Of a DNA stretch of 64,000 nucleotides, positions 55,941 through 64,000 are shown in pieces. Each line of letters opens with the position of its first letter. The first letter of the stretch is position 1. This DNA is from Lysinibacillus fusiformis (GTDB lineage: Bacteria; Bacillota; Bacilli; Bacillales_A; Planococcaceae). Location: assembly GCA_030027265.1 (NCBI GenBank), contig JASENG010000010.1, positions 62,001-126,000 of the forward strand, given 5' to 3'. The notes below the pieces were generated by a model. That model was not told the origin of the DNA, searched no databases, and saw only the letters and a program-made list of their open reading frames with translations. The translations under genes were made by a program, and so were the position numbers.

Positions 55941-56300
55941 TTATTTTTTCTTATCGTAGTACATTCCATCCATTACTCGAACCGAAGAATAAGGATTCGA
56001 ATATTGCTTCTCATTTTTTTTGGCAGTTTGAAGATTTTTCATATCCAATTTAACTTCTTGCATGATTGTGTCAAGTCGCTCACGAATACCTTTATCCAGT
56101 TCAATCAGCATGGCATGAATTTTGTTTTCGGAATCAATTTGAAATCCTTCTTTTTGTAGCAATTCTAAAACCTTCCCGCGTTCATCAAGTTGACGATTAA
56201 TTTCTTCAATAAAATCGTCTCGTTCATTACCTTTCGGGATGTTTTCCATATATTGAAATAGCTTGGCAGAAATTTGGAGCAGCAATTGTTGGTTATCCAT
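55941..56300 (-). CDS. fliT: FliT-like flagellar chaperone
   Basis: A 119-residue helical protein. ERDDFIEEINRQLDERGKVLELL, a central charged helix, and the C-terminal end GMYYDKKK recall Bacillus FliT. FliT normally follows fliS (fliD-fliS-fliT); here the gene lies between fliD and fliS, so the order is changed. It should chaperone FliD. The ATG at 56300 follows GGGAG. Assignment is by size, helix pattern and location. Confidence 0.75.
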   Translation of the reverse strand: MDNQQLLLQISAKLFQYMENIPKGNERDDFIEEINRQLDERGKVLELLQKEGFQIDSENKIHAMLIELDKGIRERLDTIMQEVKLDMKNLQTAKKNEKQYSNPYSSVRVMDGMYYDKKK

Positions 56301-56324
56301 TTTTGTTAACTCCCATCAATATTA

Positions 56325-58934
56325 TTAGGCAAAATATGATGATAGAGTAGTAGATTGACTATTCGCCTTATTAATCATCGTTTCCATGGCTGTAAACTGT
56401 CTCCAATAGCGGTCTTCGATAGAAACTAGTTTATCTTGCCAAGTATCTATTTTACTATCAACATCTTTCAAATACTTACCAAGTGTATATTGATTTTCAA
56501 CCATCGTTGCACGACCTGCACGACCTTCAATTTTTAACTCAATTGTATCAATCGATGCACGTAGCTTTTGCATAAATCCGCGAGTATCGGCTTCTTTTGC
56601 TACACCATCAACTAATATTGTATCTTTTTCTTTTCCAGCAGTATTTCTAAATAACGTTGATACTGAGTCCGGGTCTTCTTGAAGTGCAGCCCGTAATTTA
56701 TCTTCATCAATCTCTAATGTCCCACCAGAAAGATAGTTTTTAGAAGTTGTGATACCTATATTATATAAGGTGTTAAATTTAGGATTCGCAACTGCAGGAT
56801 TTGATTGATAGAGTAAGCTTCTCATAGATGAGAGACCCTCTCGAATAATGGAATCGCCTCGTAATAAGCCACTTTTAGCTTTTTCTTCCCAAAGCTCTAT
56901 TTCCTTCTCTTCCAATTCCTTCCTTTGAGCAGTGGTCAAAGGCTTATAATCGCGATATTTTGTTTCACTTGTTAAATTTGTAAGATCCGTTATTAAACCA
57001 TTATAAGTTGTAACAAATTCTTTAATCTTTGTTATCATATCTTCTACATCTGTTGCAGCTGTTAAAGTAACTGGCGTTATACTGTCGGTTGTTGGTGGAT
57101 TTGCTGCTTGTTCTTCAGCAATTTCAAGAGACGCAGATGCATTATCCAATCTCGTTTCACTTAATTCAAACTCAGTATCTGCTTGTTCCTTTACTGCTTT
57201 CTTCTCACTAAAATCAACTTGCAACTTGGCTAATTCAGTTAATTCGTTTAACTGAGTTTCCATCTCTAATGGTGTAGAACTTATACTTAAATTTTCTAAT
57301 ACTGCTTTCTGAGATTCATTTAGAGCTGTTATTTTTGTTGAAAGTTCTTCATTTAAAGCTCCATAAGGATTTTCTTGCGTATAATCAATTTCAGATATTG
57401 CTTTAATGTCTTCTGGAGAAAGATCTTTTAAAAAACTAGTACCAAGTTTACTATAATTACCTTTCTGCTCCTCTACCTTTGCTTCTTGCGTAAAGGTAGA
57501 AATCTCTTCGCTCGTCATTGTATCTAATTTCACTAATTGTTCTTTAGTTAAAGTTATTAGCTTCTTTTTTAATCCGTCAGAAAGGAAAGGATCATCATTA
57601 ATGGACGTATAGATATCCTCTATACTAGCGTCTGCATTAATCGTTAAATTATTTAATTCTGTTACTTCATCACTAACAAGATTTGCAAAAAAGTCGTTAT
57701 TATTAAAATCTTTTAATTCAGCAGAATTTTTAAAATTACTTAATTGAGATACGTTCATCGTATCTAACAGTAATAACTGATCCTTCGTTAAGCTTGTTAA
57801 TTTTCCTTTTAGGTCATCGGAAATATCTAATGTACTAATTGAATCCCTAATTTCATCAATGGATTTATTTTCGTCAATCGTTAAAGAAGCAACAATCTCA
57901 TCAATTTCCGTTCCCTCTAAATTTGAGAAAAATTCTGATTGATTGAAAGAACCAAAGGCTTGTTGTTCCGTATAATTTAATAGACCAGTAAAAATGGTAT
58001 TATATTGATTTTCAAATGTTGTTTGTGCAGATGAAAATGCAGCATCAGCTGTATTCTTCGCATCCAATTTCTTTTGATAATCTTGATTTGCATTAGTATA
58101 TTCGGTTTGGGCAGCCTCTAAATAATTTGAAACTAAGGCACTGCCATTAAATGTATCTTTTAATGTAACACTATATCCTGAAATCGAAAAAGTATTGGTC
58201 GAACGTTCTGTAGCAATCCCATTCACTTGGAAAATTGCGTTTTTACCTTCTTCTGTTACTAAGTTAGCAGGATCTGAAAACCCGAATGCTTTGAAAACAT
58301 CCTGACCAGGACCAGCTTCCACAATAATTTCCTGATTCCCTTTCACATCTCCAGTGTTTTTGGCAGTAACAGACAATTTTCCGTTTTCAAACACCGCATT
58401 GACACCAGCAGTACTACTATTAATTTTGCTAACAAATTGATCGATAGTCATATCAGTTGTAAATTCAATTTTAGTAGCTTTAGAGGCTAATGTCCCATCT
58501 GCTTGAATTGCACGAATATCAATTGAGCTACCGGATACCGTAACTCCACTATTTTTAAAAAGATCACCTAATGTAGTAGTACCTGTTCCATTAACCTGTG
58601 TTCCTACTCCTCGTGCTGCAGTGGCTAATTGGGATACCCCTTCAATCGAAAGCGTACCAGAAGCTGCACTCGTTGCCGTGGCTGAAACATAATTAGAATT
58701 TGAAGATGTCGCTGTTTTTGTATTTAATGATTTCAAAACAAAATTATCAGCAATATATGTATCTAATGTTTTTAATTTCGAATTCACATCACGATAAGCA
58801 TCTCGTTGCCATTCGTAGGTTTGTTTTTGTTGTTCTAACTTATCTAATGGTACTCTCTCTGCCTGCATTAGCTTTTCAACCAGGCTATCTATATCCATCC
58901 CTGAAGCTAATCCACCAATTCTCATTGTTGACAT
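56325..58934 (-). CDS. fliD: Flagellar filament cap protein FliD, enlarged
   Basis: An 869-residue FliD; about 500 is usual in Bacillales. The N-terminal domain (MRIGGLASGMDIDSLVEKLM) and C-terminal domain (ending MVENQYTLGKYLKDVDSKI and MINKANSQSTTLSSYFA) are standard. Between about residues 285 and 650 lies an added region. It has an entering and a leaving helix pair (TEYTNANQDYQKKLDAKNTA and SEKKAVKEQADTEFELSETR) and imperfect internal repeats (LTKDQLLLLDTM/LTKEQLVKLDTM, FFSNL/FFANL). The helices probably form a stalk carrying a new surface domain. FliD caps the filament and can be an adhesin. Confidence 0.93.
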   Translation of the reverse strand: MSTMRIGGLASGMDIDSLVEKLMQAERVPLDKLEQQKQTYEWQRDAYRDVNSKLKTLDTYIADNFVLKSLNTKTATSSNSNYVSATATSAASGTLSIEGVSQLATAARGVGTQVNGTGTTTLGDLFKNSGVTVSGSSIDIRAIQADGTLASKATKIEFTTDMTIDQFVSKINSSTAGVNAVFENGKLSVTAKNTGDVKGNQEIIVEAGPGQDVFKAFGFSDPANLVTEEGKNAIFQVNGIATERSTNTFSISGYSVTLKDTFNGSALVSNYLEAAQTEYTNANQDYQKKLDAKNTADAAFSSAQTTFENQYNTIFTGLLNYTEQQAFGSFNQSEFFSNLEGTEIDEIVASLTIDENKSIDEIRDSISTLDISDDLKGKLTSLTKDQLLLLDTMNVSQLSNFKNSAELKDFNNNDFFANLVSDEVTELNNLTINADASIEDIYTSINDDPFLSDGLKKKLITLTKEQLVKLDTMTSEEISTFTQEAKVEEQKGNYSKLGTSFLKDLSPEDIKAISEIDYTQENPYGALNEELSTKITALNESQKAVLENLSISSTPLEMETQLNELTELAKLQVDFSEKKAVKEQADTEFELSETRLDNASASLEIAEEQAANPPTTDSITPVTLTAATDVEDMITKIKEFVTTYNGLITDLTNLTSETKYRDYKPLTTAQRKELEEKEIELWEEKAKSGLLRGDSIIREGLSSMRSLLYQSNPAVANPKFNTLYNIGITTSKNYLSGGTLEIDEDKLRAALQEDPDSVSTLFRNTAGKEKDTILVDGVAKEADTRGFMQKLRASIDTIELKIEGRAGRATMVENQYTLGKYLKDVDSKIDTWQDKLVSIEDRYWRQFTAMETMINKANSQSTTLSSYFA

Positions 58935-58955
58935 TACATTTCCCCCATACGTTCT

Positions 58956-59309
58956 CTATATTTTTTCATCGACAATCATTCCTACTAATTTTTGCATCTC
59001 ATAAAATACATCCAAAAGTTTTTTTGAAGGTATTTCTCTTACAACTTCTTCGGTATTAGAATCTACTAGCTGAACAAAGTATTCCTCTAATCCTTCATGA
59101 AAAACAAATTTCAACTCGCTATTATTTATTTCAAATATTTCATTAATGGAATCAACCGCTTGTTTCATTTGCTCATAAGAAGTCTCATCTTTTACTTCTA
59201 GTTTAGAAACCTTAAGTTCATCTATATCTTCTAATTCTTTCATTTGAGAGTCATTTAGCTTTTGTGAAGCTATTTTATTATTAGAATGTCTTTGAATATC
59301 TATACGCAT
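58956..59309 (-). CDS. flaG: FlaG family flagellar protein
   Basis: A 117-residue protein with the FlaG domain core ELKFVFHEGLEEYFVQLVD followed by VVREIPSKKLLDVFYEMQ. FlaG affects filament length in several bacteria. The start is ATG at 59309, preceded by GGAGG. It is the first gene of the flaG-fliD-fliT-fliS operon and has a SigD-type promoter. Confidence 0.93.
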   Translation of the reverse strand: MRIDIQRHSNNKIASQKLNDSQMKELEDIDELKVSKLEVKDETSYEQMKQAVDSINEIFEINNSELKFVFHEGLEEYFVQLVDSNTEEVVREIPSKKLLDVFYEMQKLVGMIVDEKI

Positions 59310-59344
59310 CTGTAATCCTCCAAACAAAAAGCATCTTAAACTAT

Positions 59345-59371
59345 TTATCGGAAATATTTTAAATAACTTTA
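59345..59371 (-). promoter_or_regulatory. SigD-type promoter of the flaG-fliD operon
   Basis: On the minus strand TAAA (59371-59368), 16 bp, then CCGATAA (59351-59345) fit the B. subtilis SigD consensus TAAA-N14/16-GCCGATAT. It lies 36 bp before flaG. SigD drives late flagellar genes. Confidence 0.82.
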
Positions 59372-59596
59372 TCTATTTAATACAATTTAAACGATCATAT
59401 TTTTCCAAATTTTTTATGTCTCTATAAGAGAAATTAGTATTTCCCAAATTTTATTTGCTTTTATACTCAAGTAAAATAATTTTTATACGGTATGCTGATA
59501 TTTTTTATCATTATAATATGTTTCAAATTCAAATGCATTTTTGCTTTTCTTCCCATTCCATGTTCTTAATGTAACTAGATTTCCCTTAAAAACTCT

Positions 59597-59840
59597 TATG
59601 GTAAAATTTGATTATACAGTGCCATAATGTGTTGCATCAGAAAGAAAATTTAAACGTGAGATATCAAAGAGATATTATATGAATCAATTTCATAAATCAT
59701 CTTTTTTCGGAGCTTAAACTCTACAGGATTAAAATTTAATTATGCTGTGTGGCTTTGTTCATGTAATAAATAGTTCATTCGATTTACTGCTAATTTGTAG
59801 TCATTATAATTAAACGTTACCAGATTAAAATGTAATTTTG
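59597..59840 (+). repeat. Three degenerate copies of an AT-rich motif
   Basis: TATGGTAAAATTTGATTAT (59597), ACAGGATTAAAATTTAATTAT (about 59722) and CCAGATTAAAATGTAATTTTG (59820) share a common core. The rest of 59372-59878 holds no gene. They may be worn ends of an insertion sequence next to the transposase remnants. Confidence 0.4.
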
Positions 59841-59878
59841 TTTTTTTCTTGTGCGATGGAGACATTATAACTAAGCAT

Positions 59879-60564
59879 TTACACGTTCAACGGCAGTTCG
59901 CTCTCTTTATAGAGGGCTTTCCATAAAATTGTTTCTCTTGCTGGATACGTAAATTTTTGAATATCCGCAATACACTTATTTCGGTCATACTGAAAGGTGT
60001 CCTTTAAAGCACTACCAAAAGACATTTTTTCCATCGCTGTTCTTTTTTCGCCCCAATTCGGTTGATTGGTGTTTCTTTCCAAAAAACGGAATATCTATTT
60101 GTTCTTTTAGCTCTTTTTCATATGTTCTAAGCTTTGATGCTTTTTCTGCTTCTTCAACTAACCAAGCTCCTCGTTCAGCTTTTGATTTGCGTCCACAAAG
60201 TGAGTGGCATCAAATCCAATATGTTCATCGTCTAAGAAGCCTTCTGCAATGGCTAGTTGAATCAGTGTATTATTCGATTCACCAACTACTTCTGATTCAG
60301 TAATAACTTGTTTCGTGCGTGAATAGGAAGCTTCCGACGGTACAACATCGGACACGAGAAACCCACAATGTAGTCGAAATATAGGAGCTTGGACCAAACG
60401 GTTGACTTAAAGTCCTTAATTGTTGGATTTAATTCGACAATACGCGCGATAAGGGATTGAATCATCGCACCGTAATTGAGTTCACGTGGTGCGCCTTTAA
60501 TCGTCCTTTTTGGCAACAACTGAAAAATAGGTTGAAAATCAACCGCTCGAAAAAATGGCATCAA
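59879..60564 (-). pseudogene. IS1182-family transposase remnant, N-terminal and middle parts, frameshifted
   Basis: Three reading-frame pieces read in order along the minus strand. The first has IFQLLPKRTIKGAPRELNYG, the second FRLHCGFLVSDVVPSEASYS and DDEHIGFDATHFVDANQ, and the third KSKAERGAWLVEEAEKASKL, then PNWGEKRTAMEKMSFGSALK. These follow the N-terminal to middle order of IS1182-type transposases. Frame changes near 60390, 60190 and 60070 break the gene. The C-terminal part is absent on this strand. Confidence 0.82.
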
Positions 60565-61088
60565 AACGATGAGAACTTTCCCCTTCTAATAGTTAATGGA
60601 TCTCAAAAGGACAAATTTTTCTTACAATAGTCATAAGGCATTCAACTCTTGATTAATTTGGTTTCGTCGCTAAAATTATTCCAAATTGTGGAGGTGCTCA
60701 TTTTTTATTGTTTAAAACCCTTGAGACAGAAGGAATTAGAAATATGAAATCAACTCAAATACATAATAATATTAGAAATGGATTTCTTCTGCTATTTGTC
60801 TAAACAGAATTTTATTTTTAGTCCTTCGAATATGAACGTAAAATTTACTAATTCTTTGATTTGAATCATATCCTTCATTTAAAATTATGTTATAAATTAA
60901 GTCAGAACCACCAGTATAACTATTGGTTTGCTCTGCGCGTGAAGCTGAGGAACTGGCCCATGTCTAAAGTCATACTGAAGGTCCGTCAACCGCACTCCAC
61001 TTTTACACAAACCGCTAAAACGGCTTACTTATTTTTTCTTTCTCTTTATTTCTTCTCCCGTGAAGGAGTCAATGAATGAATTCTTACA
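60565..61088. other. Non-coding remnant region between transposase pieces
   Basis: AT-rich with no supported gene. The frame at 60861-61079 has no family resemblance or good ribosome binding site. Confidence 0.5.
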
Positions 61089-61346
61089 TTGTCATCTGAT
61101 CTTGCAGAATATTTTCTTGTAATTGATTCCTTATATACTCTTGAAGCTAAGCTTTCAGAAGAGAAAACGAGTACCCTCTATCGAAAACGCAAAATCTATA
61201 TGGAAACAGTCTTTGGTTCCTGGAAGGCTAATTTGCATTTCTCTCGATTTTCTGTAAGAGGAAAATCGAAGGCTGAAAATGAAATGGGCCTCGCCTTAAT
61301 GGCAGTGAATTTGAACGTACACAATTTCACCTTTCTCATTATGTGA
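61089..61346 (+). pseudogene. IS1182-family transposase remnant, C-terminal end, opposite strand
   Basis: RKRKIYMETVFGSWKANLHF, FSVRGKSKAENEMGL and ALMAVNLNV are the C-terminal hallmarks of IS1182-type transposases (RKIxxExVFG, RGxxxVExEMG). The piece is on the plus strand, opposite to the N-terminal pieces, so it comes from another copy or an inversion. No start or full gene remains. Confidence 0.8.
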
Positions 61347-61666
61347 AGCTAGTTATGTCCCAGCCTCTTTCAAAAGATACATTAAAAGCGAGGGATTCGA
61401 CATTGAATGTCGAGTCCCTCGCTATAATTAAACTAACTGGTTATTTAATAGAACTAGTAACACTAGTGACTTTTATAATCCATTTAATATCCTTCGTTTT
61501 ATTATTTCATTAAAATTCATACACACAACTTTCGAATGTGTTTACTAATCAAATATAAAGGTAATTGCGTTTTAGATATCACATAAATATTAGTAGTCTA
61601 TTCAAGGAAGTCTGATTAAAAATGCCGTATTGACCAAAACGCCATCAATCCCTAAGAAGGTAATTT
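61347..61666. other. Intergenic region between the IS remnant and the Ig-like repeat protein gene
   Basis: No gene seen. It holds the hairpin at 61387-61423. No second hairpin with a T run was found for the surface protein gene, which ends at 61667. Confidence 0.5.
61387..61423. terminator. Strong hairpin after the transposase C-terminal remnant
   Basis: AGCGAGGGA-TCGACAT pairs with ATGTCGA-TCCCTCGCT with one internal T/G mismatch and a 3-base loop. Similar GAGGGACTCGAC hairpins follow the transposase in related insertion sequences (from memory). It could also act as a terminator, but a T run is weak. Confidence 0.65.
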
Positions 61667-64000
61667 TTATATGACTGGTTGGACTCTTATTACCACTGTG
61701 GTTCTAATTGTCCCATTTTTTATAACTATAGTAACATTTCCTAGCGGTGCATTTTCTGCAATTGTAACCTTCCCTTCCGCATTAACAGTTGCTCGACTTG
61801 GTGAATTACTTAGATAAACCGTTCCATTATTGCTGGATGTATAATTTTTTTCTGAACCATCTTCCATTATTGCTGCCACTTTTAAATCAATAATATCTCC
61901 TCGATTCAATATAACTGTTTCTGGAGTTACCGTTAGGCTCTTTATCACTGTTGACGGGTTTTCTATTACAGTAATTACAGTAGTTGCTGTTTGTGTCCCA
62001 TTCTTTGCTGTGATTGTCACATTCCCTACTGGGGCATTTTCCGGAATTGTTACCTTTCCTTCTGTATCTACCATCGCTCGGCTTGGTGAATTACTTATAT
62101 ATTGTGTTCCTGTACTTGCTGCAGTAAGTTCAGTTTCGTTTCCATCTCCCATAACTGCAATTACTTTCAATTGCTGAATTTCTTTCGGTTTCATCGTTAA
62201 TATTCCAGGAGTTATTTCAAAACTTTGGACTACTTTTGCTGGATCCTCTTCTATAGTAATTACAGTGGTTGCCGTTTGTGTCCCATTCTTTGCTGTGATT
62301 GTCACATTCCCTACTGGGGCATTTTCCGGAATTGTTACCTTTCCTTCTGTATCTACCATCGCTCGGCTTGGTGAATTACTTATATATTGTGTTCCTGTAC
62401 TTGCTGCAGTAAGTTCAGTTTCGTTTCCATCTCCCATAACTGCAATTACTTTCAATTGCTGAATTTCTTTCGGTTTCATCGTTAATATTCCAGGAGTTAT
62501 TTCAAAACTTTGGACTACTTTTGCTGGATCCTCTTCTATAGTAATTACAGTGGTTGCCGTTTGTGTCCCATTCTTTGCTGTGATTGTCACATTCCCTACT
62601 GGGGCATTTTCCGGAATTGTTACCTTTCCTTCTGTATCTACCATCGCTCGGCTTGGTGAATTACTTATATATTGTGTTCCTTCACTACCTGCAGTGACAT
62701 CCTTTGTTGTTCCATCTGACATAATAGCCTTGACGATTAATTGGATTTTATCCTTTGGTAGAAGAACTTCTTCTGAAGGCGATATCAATAGATTCTTTAC
62801 TTCAGGTTTTGTAACTTTAACAAAAATATTACTTAACTTTCCATTATAATCAATAAGTATTTTTGCTTCTCCATAAATATCGTTAGAAGTCGCTTGAATT
62901 AGACCATCTTTAGTTACAGTTATTAGTGAAGGATTGTCACTAATATACTTGATTCCACTAGAAGAACTAGTGACATCTTTTCTCGCACCATCATCTACCT
63001 CAACTACTTTTAATTGTTCAAACTGCCCATTATGTAAAGTAGTTATAATTGGAGAAACTTGTAGATAAGATTCAATAGAACCATCATTAATTTTTATATT
63101 TACTTGTCGAGCTATGTTCCCGTAGGAAATTTCCAATATAACATATCCAGAATCAGCTTCATTTGGAATTGTAATTAAACCATTGGAATTTACAGTTAAT
63201 AGCTCTGAATTAGATGTAGAATATTTTGTAATAGGATCGTTGGTAATATCTATGTCTTCTTTATTGTTATTACTGAATTTCAAGAAAGGATTTAATTGAT
63301 AACTTTGACCGCTTTCGAATCTTTCAGGAACTTCAAACCAGATACTATTAGGCGTTCCAGGTGTAATAGTAATATTCCCACTTGAAACAAATATACTAAA
63401 TTCTGAGAAACTATGCCCTCCAATTTTATATATTTTATTATAATTACCTACTGCATCTTTAATAGTTAAATTTGTGAGGACCCACTCACCAATTTCATCA
63501 TATCTATCAATTAAAATAGTAGAAGTGTATTTATTATTTTCTTTGATAAACTTTAACTGTAAAAGTTTCCCACTCATTGGCTTCTTGTATGTACCAGTTA
63601 GTGTACTATTTGCAATACCAGATAAACTATCCTCTACCTCTATCTCAAGTTTAACAGCTGCTTGAATAGACGAGATTTGTTGTAAACTTATATTTCCATA
63701 AGTAAATTCAGGACCTTCTCCATCTGGAGTAGTGCCAACAACTTCAATTGTACAATTATCAAAATTTTTAGTTATCCCATCCACATCTACATAATTCATA
63801 ATTGTAGTACTATTACCGACTGCATCACTTAAATATACTGATTTCAATGTTCTTAAACCACGTTCTTCGTATTGATTAATTGTAATATTCCCTACAAATT
63901 TACCTTCAGTATTTTTATATAAGTAAATTACTTGTGAACTACCATCAGGTTTACTATAAGTAACTCTTACAGATGTAACTCCTGATTCATTATCAGTTAC
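61667..64000 (-). CDS. Large Ig-like (BIG2) repeat surface protein, partial (N-terminus outside window)
   Basis: The frame is open to the window edge, giving at least 777 residues. It has bacterial Ig-like units with the pattern YISNSPSRAMVDTEGKVTIP followed by ENAPVGNVTITAKNGTQTAT, at a 95-residue period. Three are nearly identical and at least three more are diverged. The N-terminal visible part has other beta-rich domains (LSDAVGNST, IKDAVGNYNK) like those in Bacillales surface proteins. No sorting signal (LPXTG) or membrane helix occurs at the C-terminus, so anchoring must be N-terminal or by another domain. A start codon is not in the window; a TTG at 63847 is merely internal. Confidence 0.88.
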   Translation of the reverse strand, partial: VTDNESGVTSVRVTYSKPDGSSQVIYLYKNTEGKFVGNITINQYEERGLRTLKSVYLSDAVGNSTTIMNYVDVDGITKNFDNCTIEVVGTTPDGEGPEFTYGNISLQQISSIQAAVKLEIEVEDSLSGIANSTLTGTYKKPMSGKLLQLKFIKENNKYTSTILIDRYDEIGEWVLTNLTIKDAVGNYNKIYKIGGHSFSEFSIFVSSGNITITPGTPNSIWFEVPERFESGQSYQLNPFLKFSNNNKEDIDITNDPITKYSTSNSELLTVNSNGLITIPNEADSGYVILEISYGNIARQVNIKINDGSIESYLQVSPIITTLHNGQFEQLKVVEVDDGARKDVTSSSSGIKYISDNPSLITVTKDGLIQATSNDIYGEAKILIDYNGKLSNIFVKVTKPEVKNLLISPSEEVLLPKDKIQLIVKAIMSDGTTKDVTAGSEGTQYISNSPSRAMVDTEGKVTIPENAPVGNVTITAKNGTQTATTVITIEEDPAKVVQSFEITPGILTMKPKEIQQLKVIAVMGDGNETELTAASTGTQYISNSPSRAMVDTEGKVTIPENAPVGNVTITAKNGTQTATTVITIEEDPAKVVQSFEITPGILTMKPKEIQQLKVIAVMGDGNETELTAASTGTQYISNSPSRAMVDTEGKVTIPENAPVGNVTITAKNGTQTATTVITVIENPSTVIKSLTVTPETVILNRGDIIDLKVAAIMEDGSEKNYTSSNNGTVYLSNSPSRATVNAEGKVTIAENAPLGNVTIVIKNGTIRTTVVIRVQPVI
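61987..62685 (-). repeat. Near-identical 285-bp tandem repeats in the surface protein gene
   Basis: Blocks starting near 61987, 62272 and 62557 are the same almost base for base at an exact 285-bp step (95 codons); the third is partial (about 130 bp before it diverges). The sequence GCTCGGCTTGG occurs at 62076, 62361 and 62646. Such identity implies recent duplication or gene conversion. Confidence 0.93.

Noticed and set aside
60861-61079. A 72-codon frame between the IS remnants
   Set aside because: No family resemblance, no convincing ribosome binding site, and it sits in decayed mobile DNA.
61987-62685. Tandem repeats as a CRISPR-like array
   Set aside because: The unit is 285 bp, in frame inside a protein gene, with no spacers.

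Overview
The window is a contiguous chromosomal segment of a low-GC, motile, Gram-positive bacterium of the order Bacillales. Gene content and order (yisK/yisL, addBA, minJ-ctpB-ftsXE, uvrBA with yvlB, prfB-secA, hpf-fliS-fliD-flaG, comK) and frequent TTG/GTG starts fit the Caryophanaceae/Planococcaceae (Lysinibacillus, Solibacillus, Ureibacillus and relatives). Genus is inferred from gene order only. Nearly all genes are on the minus strand, so operons read from high to low coordinates.

Layout. 1-3.6 kb: peptide-type ABC ATPases (partial oppF, oppD) and a membrane-anchored GH13 amylase-like protein that appears to have lost catalytic residues. 4-6.8 kb: yisL, yisK and a DUF418 membrane protein. 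6.9-14.1 kb: addA and addB (double-strand break repair). 14.3-16.4 kb: a TVP38-family membrane protein and the azlCD exporter. 16.5-23.1 kb: a division and cell-wall cluster (minJ, ctpB, a TlpA-like thioredoxin, a coiled-coil M23 peptidoglycan hydrolase, ftsX, ftsE). 23.4-29.7 kb: yvlB-like gene and uvrBA, with a LexA-type box upstream. 29.9-31.9 kb: IDEAL-domain protein, comK, a YhjD-like gene and a small ORF, with an unusual 14/28-bp-periodic motif on both sides of comK. 32-36 kb: prfB (programmed +1 frameshift), secA, a repeat family and an EamA transporter.

37.5-53.1 kb holds the most unusual system, a Tad/Flp-type pilus operon read from one candidate SigA promoter: cpaB, tadZ, tadA, tadB, tadC, flp pilin, then accessory genes, then tadE and tadG-like genes. 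The accessory part contains a VWA-domain lipoprotein and two copies of a five-gene module. Each module has one exported glycine-rich hexapeptide-repeat protein with a glycine-zipper C-terminus, plus four small polytopic membrane proteins. The modules are clearly paralogous but in shuffled order. A diverged repeat of about 180 bp flanks the locus in inverted orientation.

54-59.4 kb: hpf (SigH-type promoter), a PilZ protein, fliS, a FliT-like gene, a strongly enlarged fliD, and flaG (SigD-type promoter). 59.6-61.4 kb: decayed IS1182-type transposase pieces in opposing orientations. 61.7-64 kb: the C-terminal part of a large Ig-like (BIG2) repeat surface protein with near-identical 285-bp repeats, open at the window edge.
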